DNA of 64,000 nt from Stenotrophomonas sp046736075 (GTDB lineage Bacteria; Pseudomonadota; Gammaproteobacteria; Xanthomonadales; Xanthomonadaceae), in assembly GCF_046736075.1 (NCBI RefSeq), contig NZ_CP177163.1, positions 2,170,001 through 2,234,000 on the forward strand, written 5' to 3'. This document shows positions 37,301 through 47,068 of the stretch, piece by piece. Under the pieces are notes generated by a model. It was given only the letters and a program-made list of their open reading frames with translations. It did not search any database and was not told where the DNA came from. Positions within the stretch are counted from its first letter, which is position 1. Every line of letters begins with the position of its first letter. A program made the translations under genes and the position numbers.

Positions 37301-38214
37301 TCCAGCGCCATCGGCGTGCTGCCGCTGGCATCCATGCCCGGTACCAGCAGTGCCAGGTCCAGCTCGCGGCTGCGTGCGCTGGCCTTCCACACCGGATCGG
37401 TGCGGCCATCGAACACCAGGCTGGCCTGCAGCGGTGCCGGCGCGTTGCCGGCGATGGCCACTTCCATATGCCCCAGGTCGCCCCGTGCCACCAGCCCCAG
37501 GCGCGCAGGCGTGCGCCCGCGCGGCGCCGGCATCAGCGCGCCGATGGTGATGTCGGTGTCGTAATCGCTGCGCGGCAGGTAACGGCCGTCGACGCGGAAA
37601 TCGCCCAGGTCGCTGTCCACCTTCAGCTGCGTGGCGCGGAATTCGCCGTTGGCGATCTCGATCCCGCCGCGCAGCTTGGCGATATCGATCAGCGGCTGCT
37701 GCGCCTGGGTGATACGGAACCCGTCGATGATGATCGTGTCGGCCTGCATCGCCAGCGGCATCTCGATCTGCGGCAGCGAGCCCGGCCATGACGGCAGCTC
37801 GAAGGGCTCGTCGCTCTTGGCCAGGTTCAGCGTGGCGTTCTTGATCTGCAGCGCGTCCAGCTGCAGCTTGCGCCCCAGCAGCGGCCGGATGTCCGGGTCC
37901 AGGTAGGCGCGCTCGGCGGTGAAATGGATGTCGTCGTAGCGGAACACCAGGTCGTGCAGCACCAGCGGTCCGGCGACCGGGCCTTCGACCCTGCTCCAAG
38001 TCAGCGAGGCCCCCACCGGCAGCCGCGCCTTCACCTGGGCCAGCAGCACGTCGCGGCCGGCCACGGTCTGCAGCAGCCAGTACAGCAGCAGCAGGGCCAG
38101 CAGCACCAGGCCAAGCACGGTGAAACCGGACCAGGCCCAGAACCGGCGCCTGCGGTAGAAGCGCACGCGCGGCGGCGGCGGCGTGGTGGGTGCGGATGGT
38201 GTCGGCGTGCTCAC
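34369..38214 (-). CDS. tamB: Translocation and assembly module inner-membrane subunit TamB
   Basis: A 1281-residue AsmA-like bridge protein. An N-terminal membrane helix (WAWSGFTVLGLVLLALLLLYWLL, about 26-48) is followed by a long beta-rich taco-fold periplasmic region and the conserved C-terminal TamB/DUF490 domain. That domain contains ITRGNLNWNYNAVSDPRINI and GSGSVLTLKYLLRRGFDVELES. TamB works with TamA to move lipids or proteins to the outer membrane. The start codon is GTG, overlapping the tamA stop as GTGA. Confidence 0.92.
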   Translation of the reverse strand: MSTPTPSAPTTPPPPRVRFYRRRRFWAWSGFTVLGLVLLALLLLYWLLQTVAGRDVLLAQVKARLPVGASLTWSRVEGPVAGPLVLHDLVFRYDDIHFTAERAYLDPDIRPLLGRKLQLDALQIKNATLNLAKSDEPFELPSWPGSLPQIEMPLAMQADTIIIDGFRITQAQQPLIDIAKLRGGIEIANGEFRATQLKVDSDLGDFRVDGRYLPRSDYDTDITIGALMPAPRGRTPARLGLVARGDLGHMEVAIAGNAPAPLQASLVFDGRTDPVWKASARSRELDLALLVPGMDASGSTPMALDLQADGKGGQANLRGTFKQGDIALELAPSKVGLADQVLTVAPLQLKGFGGQARLEGTADFTDKENASLRFSIVANDLTFVPAADPSAPDAAAPVPVTLTEARMGLAGTLKAWAAVGKASVEREKQNADLQFDVRGNDQAALIKQLQASTPGGSLDVTGRVAWAPQLDWDAAVKLADFDPGYFVPGWDGRLSGALASKGRQLPPPANSPAGTAGSYEATVDVPGIKGTLRKRALDAKGQFALRGTQGEGNVALALGNSRLTAKGSVGDRLDIDAQLEPVQLDDLLPGSSGSLRGHVLVKGPRTAPDISADLVGSGLRWDDWSAEAVSIKGRLPWQGDSGTLAVQGSKVQVGMLLDTLNVDARGSLSNLRVDAQTRNELGAVALQGGVRQQGQVWRGDLSSLRIAPVKGDVWNLRGPSTFSVQGSAFTLSDTCLGAATGGALCASANWPREGLQVRGDALPLALVQPWLPPQSGRRIYLRGELTLDASIRPRGNAWEGAVKIASLEGGIRLGDNARGELVRYDQFSVNVEMTPAQINAKLGVGFQGNGFVDAKVQTGWDAGAPLNGELYLNMSRLYWLELFSPDIVRPTGLIEGHVSLRGTRGTPSLGGEATLSNFNGEFPALGLTFAEGKGSFTAQPDGSAKIAAQANSGKGTLYVDGGLSWFGDAQPLQLHIHGENVLLANTPELRVVANPNLDFTLAGTAMQLRGSVHVPEADLDLERLDRGTSVSEDVVVLDPVDPEETPTSPLDMDLTVSLGDKVKMSGFGLKGALGGKMQVWSRPGREMTANGGLEVSGRYKAYGQDLTITRGNLNWNYNAVSDPRINIRAERRVGDVTAGIDVTGRAQSPRVDVWSDPAMSQSEALAYLVLGRSLTGASSDQAQQVNAASAALSAGSGLLASQLGAKLGLDDAGVSQSRALGGSVIGVGKYISPKLYIGYGVSLVGSGSVLTLKYLLRRGFDVELESSTVENRGSLNWRREK

Positions 38215-39995
38215 AGGTCCGCTCCGATGTTCAGGTACAGCTGGAACTGCGAATCCGGGTTGTTCAGGCCGTGCGCGATGTCCACGCGCACCGGGCCCAC
38301 CGGCGATTTCCAGCGCACGCCGAAGCCCACGCCGGTATGCAGGTCGATGGTGTTGTCGAACGCGCTGCCGGTATCGACGAACACCGCCGCGCCCCAGGGC
38401 CCGCCCTTGAAGTAGTGCTCGTACTCGGCCGAACCGATCACCAGATTCTTCGCGCCCAGCGCGTACTTGTCCGGTGCCGGCGTGCGCGGGCCCACTTCAC
38501 GGAAGGCATAGCCGCGGATGCTGCGGTCGCCACCGGCGAAGAAGCGCAGGCTCGGCGGCATCGCCACCAGATCGCTGGTCCAGGTGGTGCCCCCTTCGCC
38601 GCGCAGGATCAGGCGGTCGCTGTCGCCGATCGGCACATACCAGCGCAGCAGGACGTTGGCCTGCACGAAACTGGTGTCCGAACCGGCGCCTTCGATGCCG
38701 CCGCGCAGGGTGGCGCTGCCGCTGACGCCGCGACGCGGGAACAGTTCATCGTCCACATTGACGTAGTCGGCCACCAGCTGCGGGTACACCAGAGTGGAGG
38801 TGTTGTAGACCGCATCGGTGAACTCGGTGCCCGAGGCATAGCGCCAGCGCTCGCGCAGCGCGTTGATCGAGGCGATCGCGGTCCAGTTCTCGTTGATCTC
38901 GCCGCTGCGGCTGGCGCTCAGCTTGAAGTTGCGCAGGTCGATGTAATCGGTCTGCTCGTCGTAGGCGCTGGCGGTGAAGGCGTACCAGCCATCAAGCCAG
39001 TTGAACGCGGGAATGCGGTAGCTGGTCAGCAGGCTCTTGCGCTTCTGCGCATAGTCCAGCTGGGTGTTCATCTTGTGGCCGCGGCTGTTGAGGAAACGGC
39101 GCTCCACGCCGCCGCGCACACCGGCACCGCTCTCGCTGCCGTAGCTCAGGCCGGCGGTGTAGATGGTGCGCTTGGCCCGGGTCAGGTTGACGTCCACCGG
39201 CACATCGCCGTTCTCGTCGGCCTGGTCCGGGCGCGGCTGGATGTCGATCACGCTGAAGTAGTCCAGCTTGGTCAGCGACTCGCGCAGCCGGTCCAGCTTG
39301 CCTTCGTGGAAGTAGCTGCCCTTGTCCCAGTACACCAGCGGGTCGAACAGCTTGTCGACGAAGTAGGCCTGGTGGAAACGGATATCGCCCATGTTGTAGC
39401 GGCGACCGCTGTCCCAGGTCAGGTCGATGTCGGCCGCGTTCTCGGCGCGGGTGATCTGCACCTGGCGCTGGGTGTAGTCGGCATCGAAGTAGCCACGCTC
39501 GGCCAGGCGCCGGGTCACGACGATCTTGCTGGCCTCGTAGGTGGTGTGCTCGAAACGCTGGCCCTTGCGCGGCTTGAACTTCTCCAGGTCTTCCTGCAGG
39601 TACTGGTCGTACTGCGCCGGGCCGGTGATGTCGATGTGCTCGCGCCGCACCAGGGTCGGCGGGCCCTTGTCCACGTGGATCACCACCCGCAGGGTTTCGC
39701 CCTCGCGCGGGCTGTCGACCTTGATCACCGGGTTGTAGTAGCCGAACGGCTCCAGCGCTTCGCGGGTCTGGCGCTCGGCCTGGGACAGCAGGTACTCCAG
39801 GCGCGACTCGCCCTGGGCCTTGCCGATGGTGTCGTACAGGGACAGCGAGACCTCGATGTTCTCGATCATCTCGGCGTCGTCGCCCTTGTCCAGTCCCTTG
39901 ATGTCCACTTTCTCGATGGTCCCGCGCGCGTGCGCCACCGAGGCGGTGGCCAGCGTCAGGAACATCAGTGGCAGAGCGAATTTCGTTGGCTGCAT
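38211..39995 (-). CDS. tamA: Translocation and assembly module outer-membrane subunit TamA
   Basis: A 594-residue Omp85-family protein. A signal peptide (ending near SVAHARG) is followed by POTRA domains (about 30-270) and a 16-strand barrel with the family motif RSIRGYAF and FVDTGSAF near the C-terminus. It partners TamB. The start MQPTKFAL is preferred to an ATG ten codons upstream because it begins the signal peptide. tamA and tamB are coupled by a 4-base overlap. Confidence 0.92.
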   Translation of the reverse strand: MQPTKFALPLMFLTLATASVAHARGTIEKVDIKGLDKGDDAEMIENIEVSLSLYDTIGKAQGESRLEYLLSQAERQTREALEPFGYYNPVIKVDSPREGETLRVVIHVDKGPPTLVRREHIDITGPAQYDQYLQEDLEKFKPRKGQRFEHTTYEASKIVVTRRLAERGYFDADYTQRQVQITRAENAADIDLTWDSGRRYNMGDIRFHQAYFVDKLFDPLVYWDKGSYFHEGKLDRLRESLTKLDYFSVIDIQPRPDQADENGDVPVDVNLTRAKRTIYTAGLSYGSESGAGVRGGVERRFLNSRGHKMNTQLDYAQKRKSLLTSYRIPAFNWLDGWYAFTASAYDEQTDYIDLRNFKLSASRSGEINENWTAIASINALRERWRYASGTEFTDAVYNTSTLVYPQLVADYVNVDDELFPRRGVSGSATLRGGIEGAGSDTSFVQANVLLRWYVPIGDSDRLILRGEGGTTWTSDLVAMPPSLRFFAGGDRSIRGYAFREVGPRTPAPDKYALGAKNLVIGSAEYEHYFKGGPWGAAVFVDTGSAFDNTIDLHTGVGFGVRWKSPVGPVRVDIAHGLNNPDSQFQLYLNIGADL

Positions 39996-40173
39996 GCGGA
40001 CAGCATAACGGGCCATCGCGAGCATGCGAAATCGGCGGGGGTGTTTCAGAACGACGGTGAAGGACCCGTTAAAGTCGCGCAGAAAGTGGTCTTTGTCGTG
40101 CAGGGCAGGATCGATGCCTGCACGTCATCGGACAGAAGCGTCCGCGACCGCACGCGCCCGTCCCCCACACACG

Positions 40174-40209
40174 ACGAAGGCGCGAACGGCCGCAGCCGTC
40201 GCGCCTTCG
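40174..40209 (-). terminator. Strong hairpin downstream of glyS
   Basis: The arms CGAAGGCGCGAACGGC and GCCGTCGCGCCTTCG form a long GC stem around a CGCA loop, about 30 bases beyond the glyS stop. A T-run is lacking. The other 40 kb intergenic bases between glyS and tamA hold no gene that I can see. Confidence 0.6.
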
Positions 40210-40240
40210 CAGTGGCTGCGGGGCGCGATGCCCCGTGGCC

Positions 40241-42333
40241 TCAGCTGGACAGGTGCTCGATCGCCGCCACGCTGCCCAGGCGGTCGCCCAGGCGCGTGAG
40301 CAGGGCCAGGCGGTTGGCGCGCAGCGCGGGGTCCTCGGCATTGACCATCACCGCATCGAAGAACGCATCCACCTGCGGACGCAGGCGGGCCAGGCGGTTG
40401 AGCACGCTGACGTAGTCCTTCTGGTGCAGGCTGGCGTTGCTTTCCTCGATCGCCGCCTCCACCGCTTCGGCCAGCGCGCTCTCGGCCGGTTCGGCCAGCA
40501 GCGCGCGGTCGATCATGCCCGGGATCTCGCCCTCGGCCTTGCGCAGGATGTTGCGGATGCGCTTGTTGGCTGCGGCCAGCGCCTCGGCCTCGGGCAGCGC
40601 GGCAAACGTGCCGATGGCATCGATGCGGCGGTCGAAGTCGTACAGCGAGGCCGGCTTCAGTTCGGCCACCGCGTTGAAGTGCGTGGCCGGCACGCCCTTG
40701 TCGGCGTAGTAGCCCTTCAGGCGGTCGAGGATGAAGTCGTACAGGTCCTGCGGCAGCGCGTCGGTCTTGCGTTCGACACTCGGTGCCACGGCCGCCGGCA
40801 GGCCGGCGATGGCCGTACCGATCAGCGCGCGAAGATCCAGGTCGAACCCACTCTCGATCACCGTCCGCGCCAGGCCCAGCGCGTTGCGGCGCAGGGCGAA
40901 CGGATCCTTGTTGCCGGTCGGCTTCAGGCCCGCGGCGAAACCGCCGGCCAGGGTGTCGGCACGCTCGGCAATCGCCAGCACCTTGCCCAGCGGCGACAGC
41001 GCGATGTCGTCGCCACCAAAGCGCGGCTGGTAGGCCTCATCGATGGCCAGCGCCACCTCCGGCGACTCACCGCCGGCGAGGGCGTAATGGCGGCCGGCGA
41101 TGCCCTGCAGTTCGGGGAATTCGTTGACCATGCGCGACTGCAGGTCGTTCTTGGCCAGCACCGCAGCGCGCCTGGCCAGCACCGGATCCACGCCCACCTG
41201 CGGCGCGATCACCTCGGCCAGGGCCACCACGCGCAGCACCTTGTCGGCCACCGAGCCCAGCTTGGCCTGGTAGGTCACCGTCTTCAGGCCCTCGCCCATC
41301 GCGTCCAGACCCTGCTTGAGGTCTTCATCGAAGAAGAACTTGGCATCGGAGAAGCGCGGGCGGATCACCCGCTCGTAGCCCTTGGCCACTTCGGCCACGT
41401 CCTTGGACTCGATGTTGGCGATGCCGATGAACTTCTCGGTCAGCTTGCCGCCCGCATCGAGCACCGGGAAGAACTTCTGGTTGATCTCCATCGTTTCGAT
41501 CAGCGCTTCCTGCGGCACCGCCAGGAACTCGCGCTCGAAACTGCACAGCACCGGTGCCGGCCATTCGACCAGGTTGACCACCTGCTCCAGGTTGTCATCG
41601 GTGATCCGCGCCTGGCCACCGGCCTGCGCCGCTGCGGCATTGACCGCCTCGACGATGCGGGTGCGGCGCACGTCGGCGTCGACCAGCACGAAGGCCGCCT
41701 GCAGCGAGCTGACGTAGTCCTCCGGCGACGTCAGCCACACGGTCTTGTCGTGCATGAAGCGGTGACCGCGGCTCATGCGATCGGCCTTCAGGCCCAGCAC
41801 TTCGGCCTCGACGATGTCGCCGCCGTGCAGCAGCACCAGCCAGTGCACCGGGCGGGCGAAGCCGTAGGCGTGGCTGCCCCAGCGCATCGGCTTGGGAATC
41901 GGCATCGCCGCGATCGCCTCGCGCAGAATCTCCGGCAGCAGCGTGGCGGTGCGTGCGCCCGGCGTGGTGGAGCGGTGCACGAAGCGCTCGCCCTTGGCGT
42001 CGCTGGTGCGCTCCAGCGCGGTCCAGTCGATGCCGGCCTTGGCGGCAAAGCCCTGCAGCGCCTTGGTCGGCTGGCCGTCGGCATCCAGTGCGATGTTCAG
42101 GTACGGGCCCAGCACTTCGCTGTGCTGTTCCGGCTGCTCCACGGCCACGCCGGGCAGCAGCACCGCCAGGCGGCGCGGGGTCGACAGCGGCTTGGCATCG
42201 CCACGCTCGATGGCGACGCCGCGCTTGGTCAGGCCGTCCACAACGCCCTCGAAGAAAGCCTGGGCCAGACCCGGCAGCGCCTTGACCGGCAGCTCTTCGG
42301 TGCCCAGTTCGATCAGCAGCGGCAGCATCGTGC

Positions 42334-42337
<4 letters not shown>
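40241..42337 (-). CDS. glyS: Glycyl-tRNA synthetase beta subunit
   Basis: A 698-residue subunit of the bacterial alpha2-beta2 glycyl-tRNA synthetase, which charges tRNA-Gly. It begins MSTMLPLLIELGTEELPVKAL, the family N-terminus, and contains RGHRFMHDK, FFPVLD, GMEQQ-like GLDAMGEGLKTVTYQAKLG and an HD-type region DLQSRMVNEFPELQGIAGRHYA. The C-terminal anticodon-binding domain ends FFDAVMVNAEDPALRANRLALL. Its ATG overlaps the glyQ stop by four bases. Confidence 0.96.
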
Positions 42338-43245
<908 letters not shown>

Positions 43246-43443
43246 GCGGCGGATTCTTGCCTGCAGGAGGGGTGCGCTAGTATAGCGACGACCACGCGGA
43301 CACCGCCCCGGCACGCCATCGGGCCGGGCCGGTCGGTACGTCCGGCCGGCGGTACAGACCGCGTTGGCGCGTTCATGGACCGGTCCGGGGGGATACCGGC
43401 CCCCTCATTACCGCGTGCAGTGCACGCTACAAGGACCTCGGCA

Positions 43444-45282
43444 GTGGATCAGCGCCCACCGGTTTCATTCGTCCCCGGCCCGGACGCCTCCGCCCCGCTG
43501 CTGCCGGGCCGGCTCGGCTTCGACCAGGTCGCTGCGGCACTGGTCGCCGACGGCCTGGTGGCCGACGCCGATCTGGAGCGCATCCGCTTCTCCGCCCAAG
43601 GCGCGCGCAATGCCAGCGAAGTCCATCCGCTGGTGCTGCTGGCCAATCTCAAGCTGGCCGCGGCCGGCGGCGGCGAACTGGGCCTGGAGCGCCTCACCGA
43701 ATGGCTGGCCACGCGCACCGGCACGCGCTACCTGCGGGTCGATCCGACCCGGGTCGATGTGTCCTCGGTAACCGCCCTGGTCTCCCACGCCTACGCACGC
43801 CGCCACCGCTTCCTGCCGCTGGCGGTGGACAGCGAACGGGTACTGGTGGCCACCAGCGAGCCGCTGGCGCAGGAATGGCTGCGCGATCTCCAGCACCTCA
43901 CCCGGCGCCGCATCGACCTGGCGATGGTCAACCCGCTGGACCTGCATCGCTACACGATGGAGTTCTACGGCGTGACCCGCTCGGTGCGCGGCGCGCGCGG
44001 CGACGTCCGCGGCGAGGCCAGCGGCACCCTGCCCAGCTTCGAGCAGCTGGTGGAGCTGGGCCGCGCCGGCGACGTCAATGCCGACGACCAGCACATCGTC
44101 CACATCGTGGACTGGCTGCTGCAGTACGCCTACGAGCAGCGTGCCTCGGACATCCACCTGGAGCCGCGCCGCGACATGGGGCGCATGCGCTTCCGCATCG
44201 ATGGCGTGCTGCACAAGGTGTTCGAGGTGCCGCCGGCGGTGATGACCGCCGTGGTCAGCCGCATCAAGGTGCTCGGCCGCATGGACCTGGCCGAGCGTCG
44301 CCGCCCCCAGGATGGGCGCATCAAAACCCGTTCGCCGGGCGGGCGCGAGGTGGAAATGCGCCTGTCGACCATGCCCACCGCGTTCGGCGAGAAGTGCGTG
44401 ATGCGCATCTTCGATCCCGATGCCGCGTTCAAGAGCATCGACCAGCTTGGCTTCAGCCCGCAGGAAGCCGCCGGCTGGACCGCGCTGGTCGAGCGCCCGC
44501 ATGGCATCGTGCTGGTCACCGGGCCGACCGGCTCGGGCAAGACCACCACCCTGTACTCCACGCTCAAGCGGCTGGCCACGCCGGACGTCAACGTCTGCAC
44601 GGTGGAAGACCCGATCGAGATGATCGCCCCGGAGTTCAACCAGATGCAGGTGCAGACCAACATCGACCTGGACTTCGCCAGCGGCGTGCGCACCCTGCTG
44701 CGGCAGGACCCGGACATCATCATGATCGGCGAAATCCGCGACCTGGAGACGGCGCAGATGGCCGTCCAGGCCTCGCTGACCGGCCACCTGGTGCTGTCCA
44801 CCCTGCACACCAACGACGCCGCCTCGGCGATCACCCGCCTGCTCGACCTGGGCGTGCCGCACTACCTGCTGGCCTCCACCGTCAACGGCATCCTCGCCCA
44901 GCGCCTGGTGCGCACCCTGTGCCCCAGCTGCAAGGTGCCGCACGTGCTCAGCAGCGAGCAATGGGCGGTGCTGGCTGATGCCGATGAAGCATTACCTCAG
45001 GCGCCCACGCCATATGCACCGGTGGGTTGCATCGAGTGCCGGCGCACCGGTTACCTCGGCCGTGTGGGGCTGTATGAGCTGCTGCCATTGGGTTCGCGGC
45101 TGAAAAGGATGATCCGCGCGGACATGGATCTGGCCGCATTCAACCGTGCCGCGCGTGCTGAAGGGGTGCGAACCCTGCGCCGCGCGGGGCTTGAAAAGGT
45201 GGCGGCAGGGCTGACTACAATCGAGGAAGTCCTGTCCGTACTACCACCCCCGGATGAATCCAGCGCCCTTCCTGATCATTGA
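43444..45282 (+). CDS. Stand-alone GspE/PulE-family secretion or pilus ATPase
   Basis: A 612-residue traffic ATPase. The N-terminal GspE/MshE-N-type domain spans about residues 15-180. The ATPase core has Walker A GPTGSGKTTT, Asp box VCTVEDPIE, Walker B DPDIIMIGEIRD and His box TGHLVLSTLHTND. A tetracysteine zinc motif follows (CPSCK...CIECRR). It would power a type II secretion or type IV pilus assembly, but no other such gene is near, so its partner is unknown. A GTG start is preferred, with AAGGA about 10 bases upstream. An ATG at 43376 is the alternative. Its 3' end overlaps the glutamine amidotransferase gene by 29 bases. Confidence 0.85.
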   Translation: MDQRPPVSFVPGPDASAPLLPGRLGFDQVAAALVADGLVADADLERIRFSAQGARNASEVHPLVLLANLKLAAAGGGELGLERLTEWLATRTGTRYLRVDPTRVDVSSVTALVSHAYARRHRFLPLAVDSERVLVATSEPLAQEWLRDLQHLTRRRIDLAMVNPLDLHRYTMEFYGVTRSVRGARGDVRGEASGTLPSFEQLVELGRAGDVNADDQHIVHIVDWLLQYAYEQRASDIHLEPRRDMGRMRFRIDGVLHKVFEVPPAVMTAVVSRIKVLGRMDLAERRRPQDGRIKTRSPGGREVEMRLSTMPTAFGEKCVMRIFDPDAAFKSIDQLGFSPQEAAGWTALVERPHGIVLVTGPTGSGKTTTLYSTLKRLATPDVNVCTVEDPIEMIAPEFNQMQVQTNIDLDFASGVRTLLRQDPDIIMIGEIRDLETAQMAVQASLTGHLVLSTLHTNDAASAITRLLDLGVPHYLLASTVNGILAQRLVRTLCPSCKVPHVLSSEQWAVLADADEALPQAPTPYAPVGCIECRRTGYLGRVGLYELLPLGSRLKRMIRADMDLAAFNRAARAEGVRTLRRAGLEKVAAGLTTIEEVLSVLPPPDESSALPDH

Positions 45283-45973
45283 AACCGGCCAACCCGTCGC
45301 CTCGCTGCGGCGCTACGGGCGCTTTCCGCACTGGATCCGCGTCGCCGCCGGGCTGGATGCCGACGAGACCGTGGTGGTGGACGTCGAGCATGGCCAGGCG
45401 CTGCCGGCCCACCAGCAGTTCGCCGGGGTGATCGTGACCGGCTCGGCCGCTTACGTCACCGACCGTGCCGACTGGAGCGAACGCAGTGCCGACTGGCTGC
45501 GCACCGCCGTCCATGCCGGTCGCCCGGTGTTCGGCATCTGCTACGGCCACCAGCTGCTGGCCCACGCGCTGGGCGGCGAAGTGGCCTACAACCCGGCCGG
45601 ACGCGAGTCCGGCACGATCGAACTGGCGCTGGACCCCACCGCCGACAGCGATCCCCTGTTCGCCGGCCTGCCCGCGCGTTTCCCCGCCCACGCCACCCAC
45701 CTGCAGACGGTGCTGCGCGCGCCCGATGGCGCGGCGGTGCTGGCGCGGTCGGCACAGGACAACTGCCATGCCTTCCGCTGGGGCGGCCAGGCGTGGGGCG
45801 TGCAGTTCCATCCCGAGTTCGCCACCCACCACATGCGTGGCTACGTGCGTGCCCGCGCCGACTGCATCCGCCAGCACGGCGGTTGCGCGCGCAGCGTCGC
45901 CCGCGCGGTCAGCGCCGCGCCGCTGGCCCGCCAGCTGCTGCGCCGCTTCGTCCGCCAGGCGCGCCTGGCCTGA
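45254..45973 (+). CDS. Class I glutamine amidotransferase
   Basis: A 239-residue GATase1 domain protein of the GuaA-N/YfeJ-like type. Its catalytic triad is visible: Cys96 in FGICYGHQ, and His186 and Glu188 in GVQFHPEF. It would release ammonia from glutamine or act as a gamma-glutamyl hydrolase. No acceptor domain is attached and no biosynthetic partner is adjacent. It starts inside the end of the GspE-like gene, so the two are probably co-translated. Confidence 0.88.
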   Translation: MNPAPFLIIETGQPVASLRRYGRFPHWIRVAAGLDADETVVVDVEHGQALPAHQQFAGVIVTGSAAYVTDRADWSERSADWLRTAVHAGRPVFGICYGHQLLAHALGGEVAYNPAGRESGTIELALDPTADSDPLFAGLPARFPAHATHLQTVLRAPDGAAVLARSAQDNCHAFRWGGQAWGVQFHPEFATHHMRGYVRARADCIRQHGGCARSVARAVSAAPLARQLLRRFVRQARLA

Positions 45974-46087
45974 GCCGTTGGCGTCGTAGCGCCGCGCCCA
46001 CGCGGGCTTCAGGTCACGCGCGCGGAAAACAGGGATAATCGGGATTCAACGGGCGCCCGCGCCCTTCCCCCCAGTTTTCGGAATGGT

Positions 46088-46981
46088 ATGAGCGAGATTC
46101 GCAAGCTGCCGGCCTCTGCCGGCGCGGAATGGCTGCTGTCCGGTTTCTCCCTGCTGCGCAGAGCGCCGCTGGCCCTTGGCCTGCTCGGTGTGATCTGGGC
46201 CGTGGTAGCGCTGCTGGTGATGTCGCTGGCGGTGGTCAGCCCGGCACTGAGCACGCTGGCACAGCTGCTGATGGCGCTGGCCGGCCCGCTGTTCTTCGGT
46301 GGTCTGGTGTGGGCCGTGCGCGAGGTCGACCACGGCCGCAGCGCGCAGCCCGCGCACCTGCTGCAGGGCCTGCACGAAGGCCGTGCGCTGAACCTGCTGG
46401 CCTCGCTGCTGCCGCAGCTGGTGGCTGGCCTGTTCCTCGGCGCGCTGCTGTTGATGCTGATCGGCAGCAGCGGCCTGCAGCACCTCAGCGAGGTGATGGA
46501 GCAGCTCAACACCATCAGCCAGTCCGGCGCGCAACCGGACCCGGCCCAGATCGAAGCGCTGGCCGCGAGCCTGCCGGCCGGTCGCATCCTGCTGTGGCTG
46601 GCGCTGGTGGTGGCCACCTTCCTGGCGATGGCGCTGGCACTGTTCACCCTGCCGCCGCAGGTGATGTTCGAGCACCGCAACGGCCTGCAGGCGCTGCGCC
46701 TGAGCCTGCGCGCCTGCCTGCACAACGTGCCGGCGATGCTGGTGTTCTTCCTGCTCTCGTTCGTGGCCGTGTTCGCCATCTACTTCGCGGTGATGCTGGT
46801 GGCGCTGATCGCCCAGCTGATCGGCGGCACCTTCCTGGCCCTGTTCGTGGCCCAGCTGCTGCTGATGGGCGTGATCATGCCGGTGTTCGCCGGGGCCATC
46901 TACACCGCGTGGAAGCAGATGTTCGGCCAGGGCACCGAGCCGCCGCCGATGCCGGGCCCGAACAACATGTTCGCCGCCTGA
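46088..46981 (+). CDS. BPSS1780-like integral membrane protein of unknown function
   Basis: A 297-residue inner-membrane protein with about six hydrophobic segments (roughly 30-58, 62-85, 110-135, 158-185, 205-240 and 250-280). The start MSEIRKLPASAGAEWL and the pattern with an acidic/Pro-rich C-terminus (EPPPMPGPNNMF) match the BPSS1780/YPO-type family found in proteobacteria. No function is established. A clear terminator follows directly. Confidence 0.8.
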   Translation: MSEIRKLPASAGAEWLLSGFSLLRRAPLALGLLGVIWAVVALLVMSLAVVSPALSTLAQLLMALAGPLFFGGLVWAVREVDHGRSAQPAHLLQGLHEGRALNLLASLLPQLVAGLFLGALLLMLIGSSGLQHLSEVMEQLNTISQSGAQPDPAQIEALAASLPAGRILLWLALVVATFLAMALALFTLPPQVMFEHRNGLQALRLSLRACLHNVPAMLVFFLLSFVAVFAIYFAVMLVALIAQLIGGTFLALFVAQLLLMGVIMPVFAGAIYTAWKQMFGQGTEPPPMPGPNNMFAA

Positions 46982-46985
46982 TACA

Positions 46986-47016
46986 GAAAACCCCGGCCTG
47001 CGCCGGGGTTTTTTTA
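46986..47016 (+). terminator. Intrinsic terminator
   Basis: The stem AACCCCGGC/GCCGGGGTT is followed by a run of seven T. It lies 5 bases after the BPSS1780-like stop codon. Confidence 0.9.
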
Positions 47017-47068
47017 TTCTTTCTCTCCAACCTGTCGCGAGCGTGAGACGTGCAGCAACCGCGATGGA

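Noticed and set aside
32074..37791. A 1905-residue plus-strand open frame opposite the S46 peptidase and tamB genes
   Set aside because: Antisense shadow spanning two well-supported genes, rich in Gln/Arg/His/Ala, no start signal and no domains.
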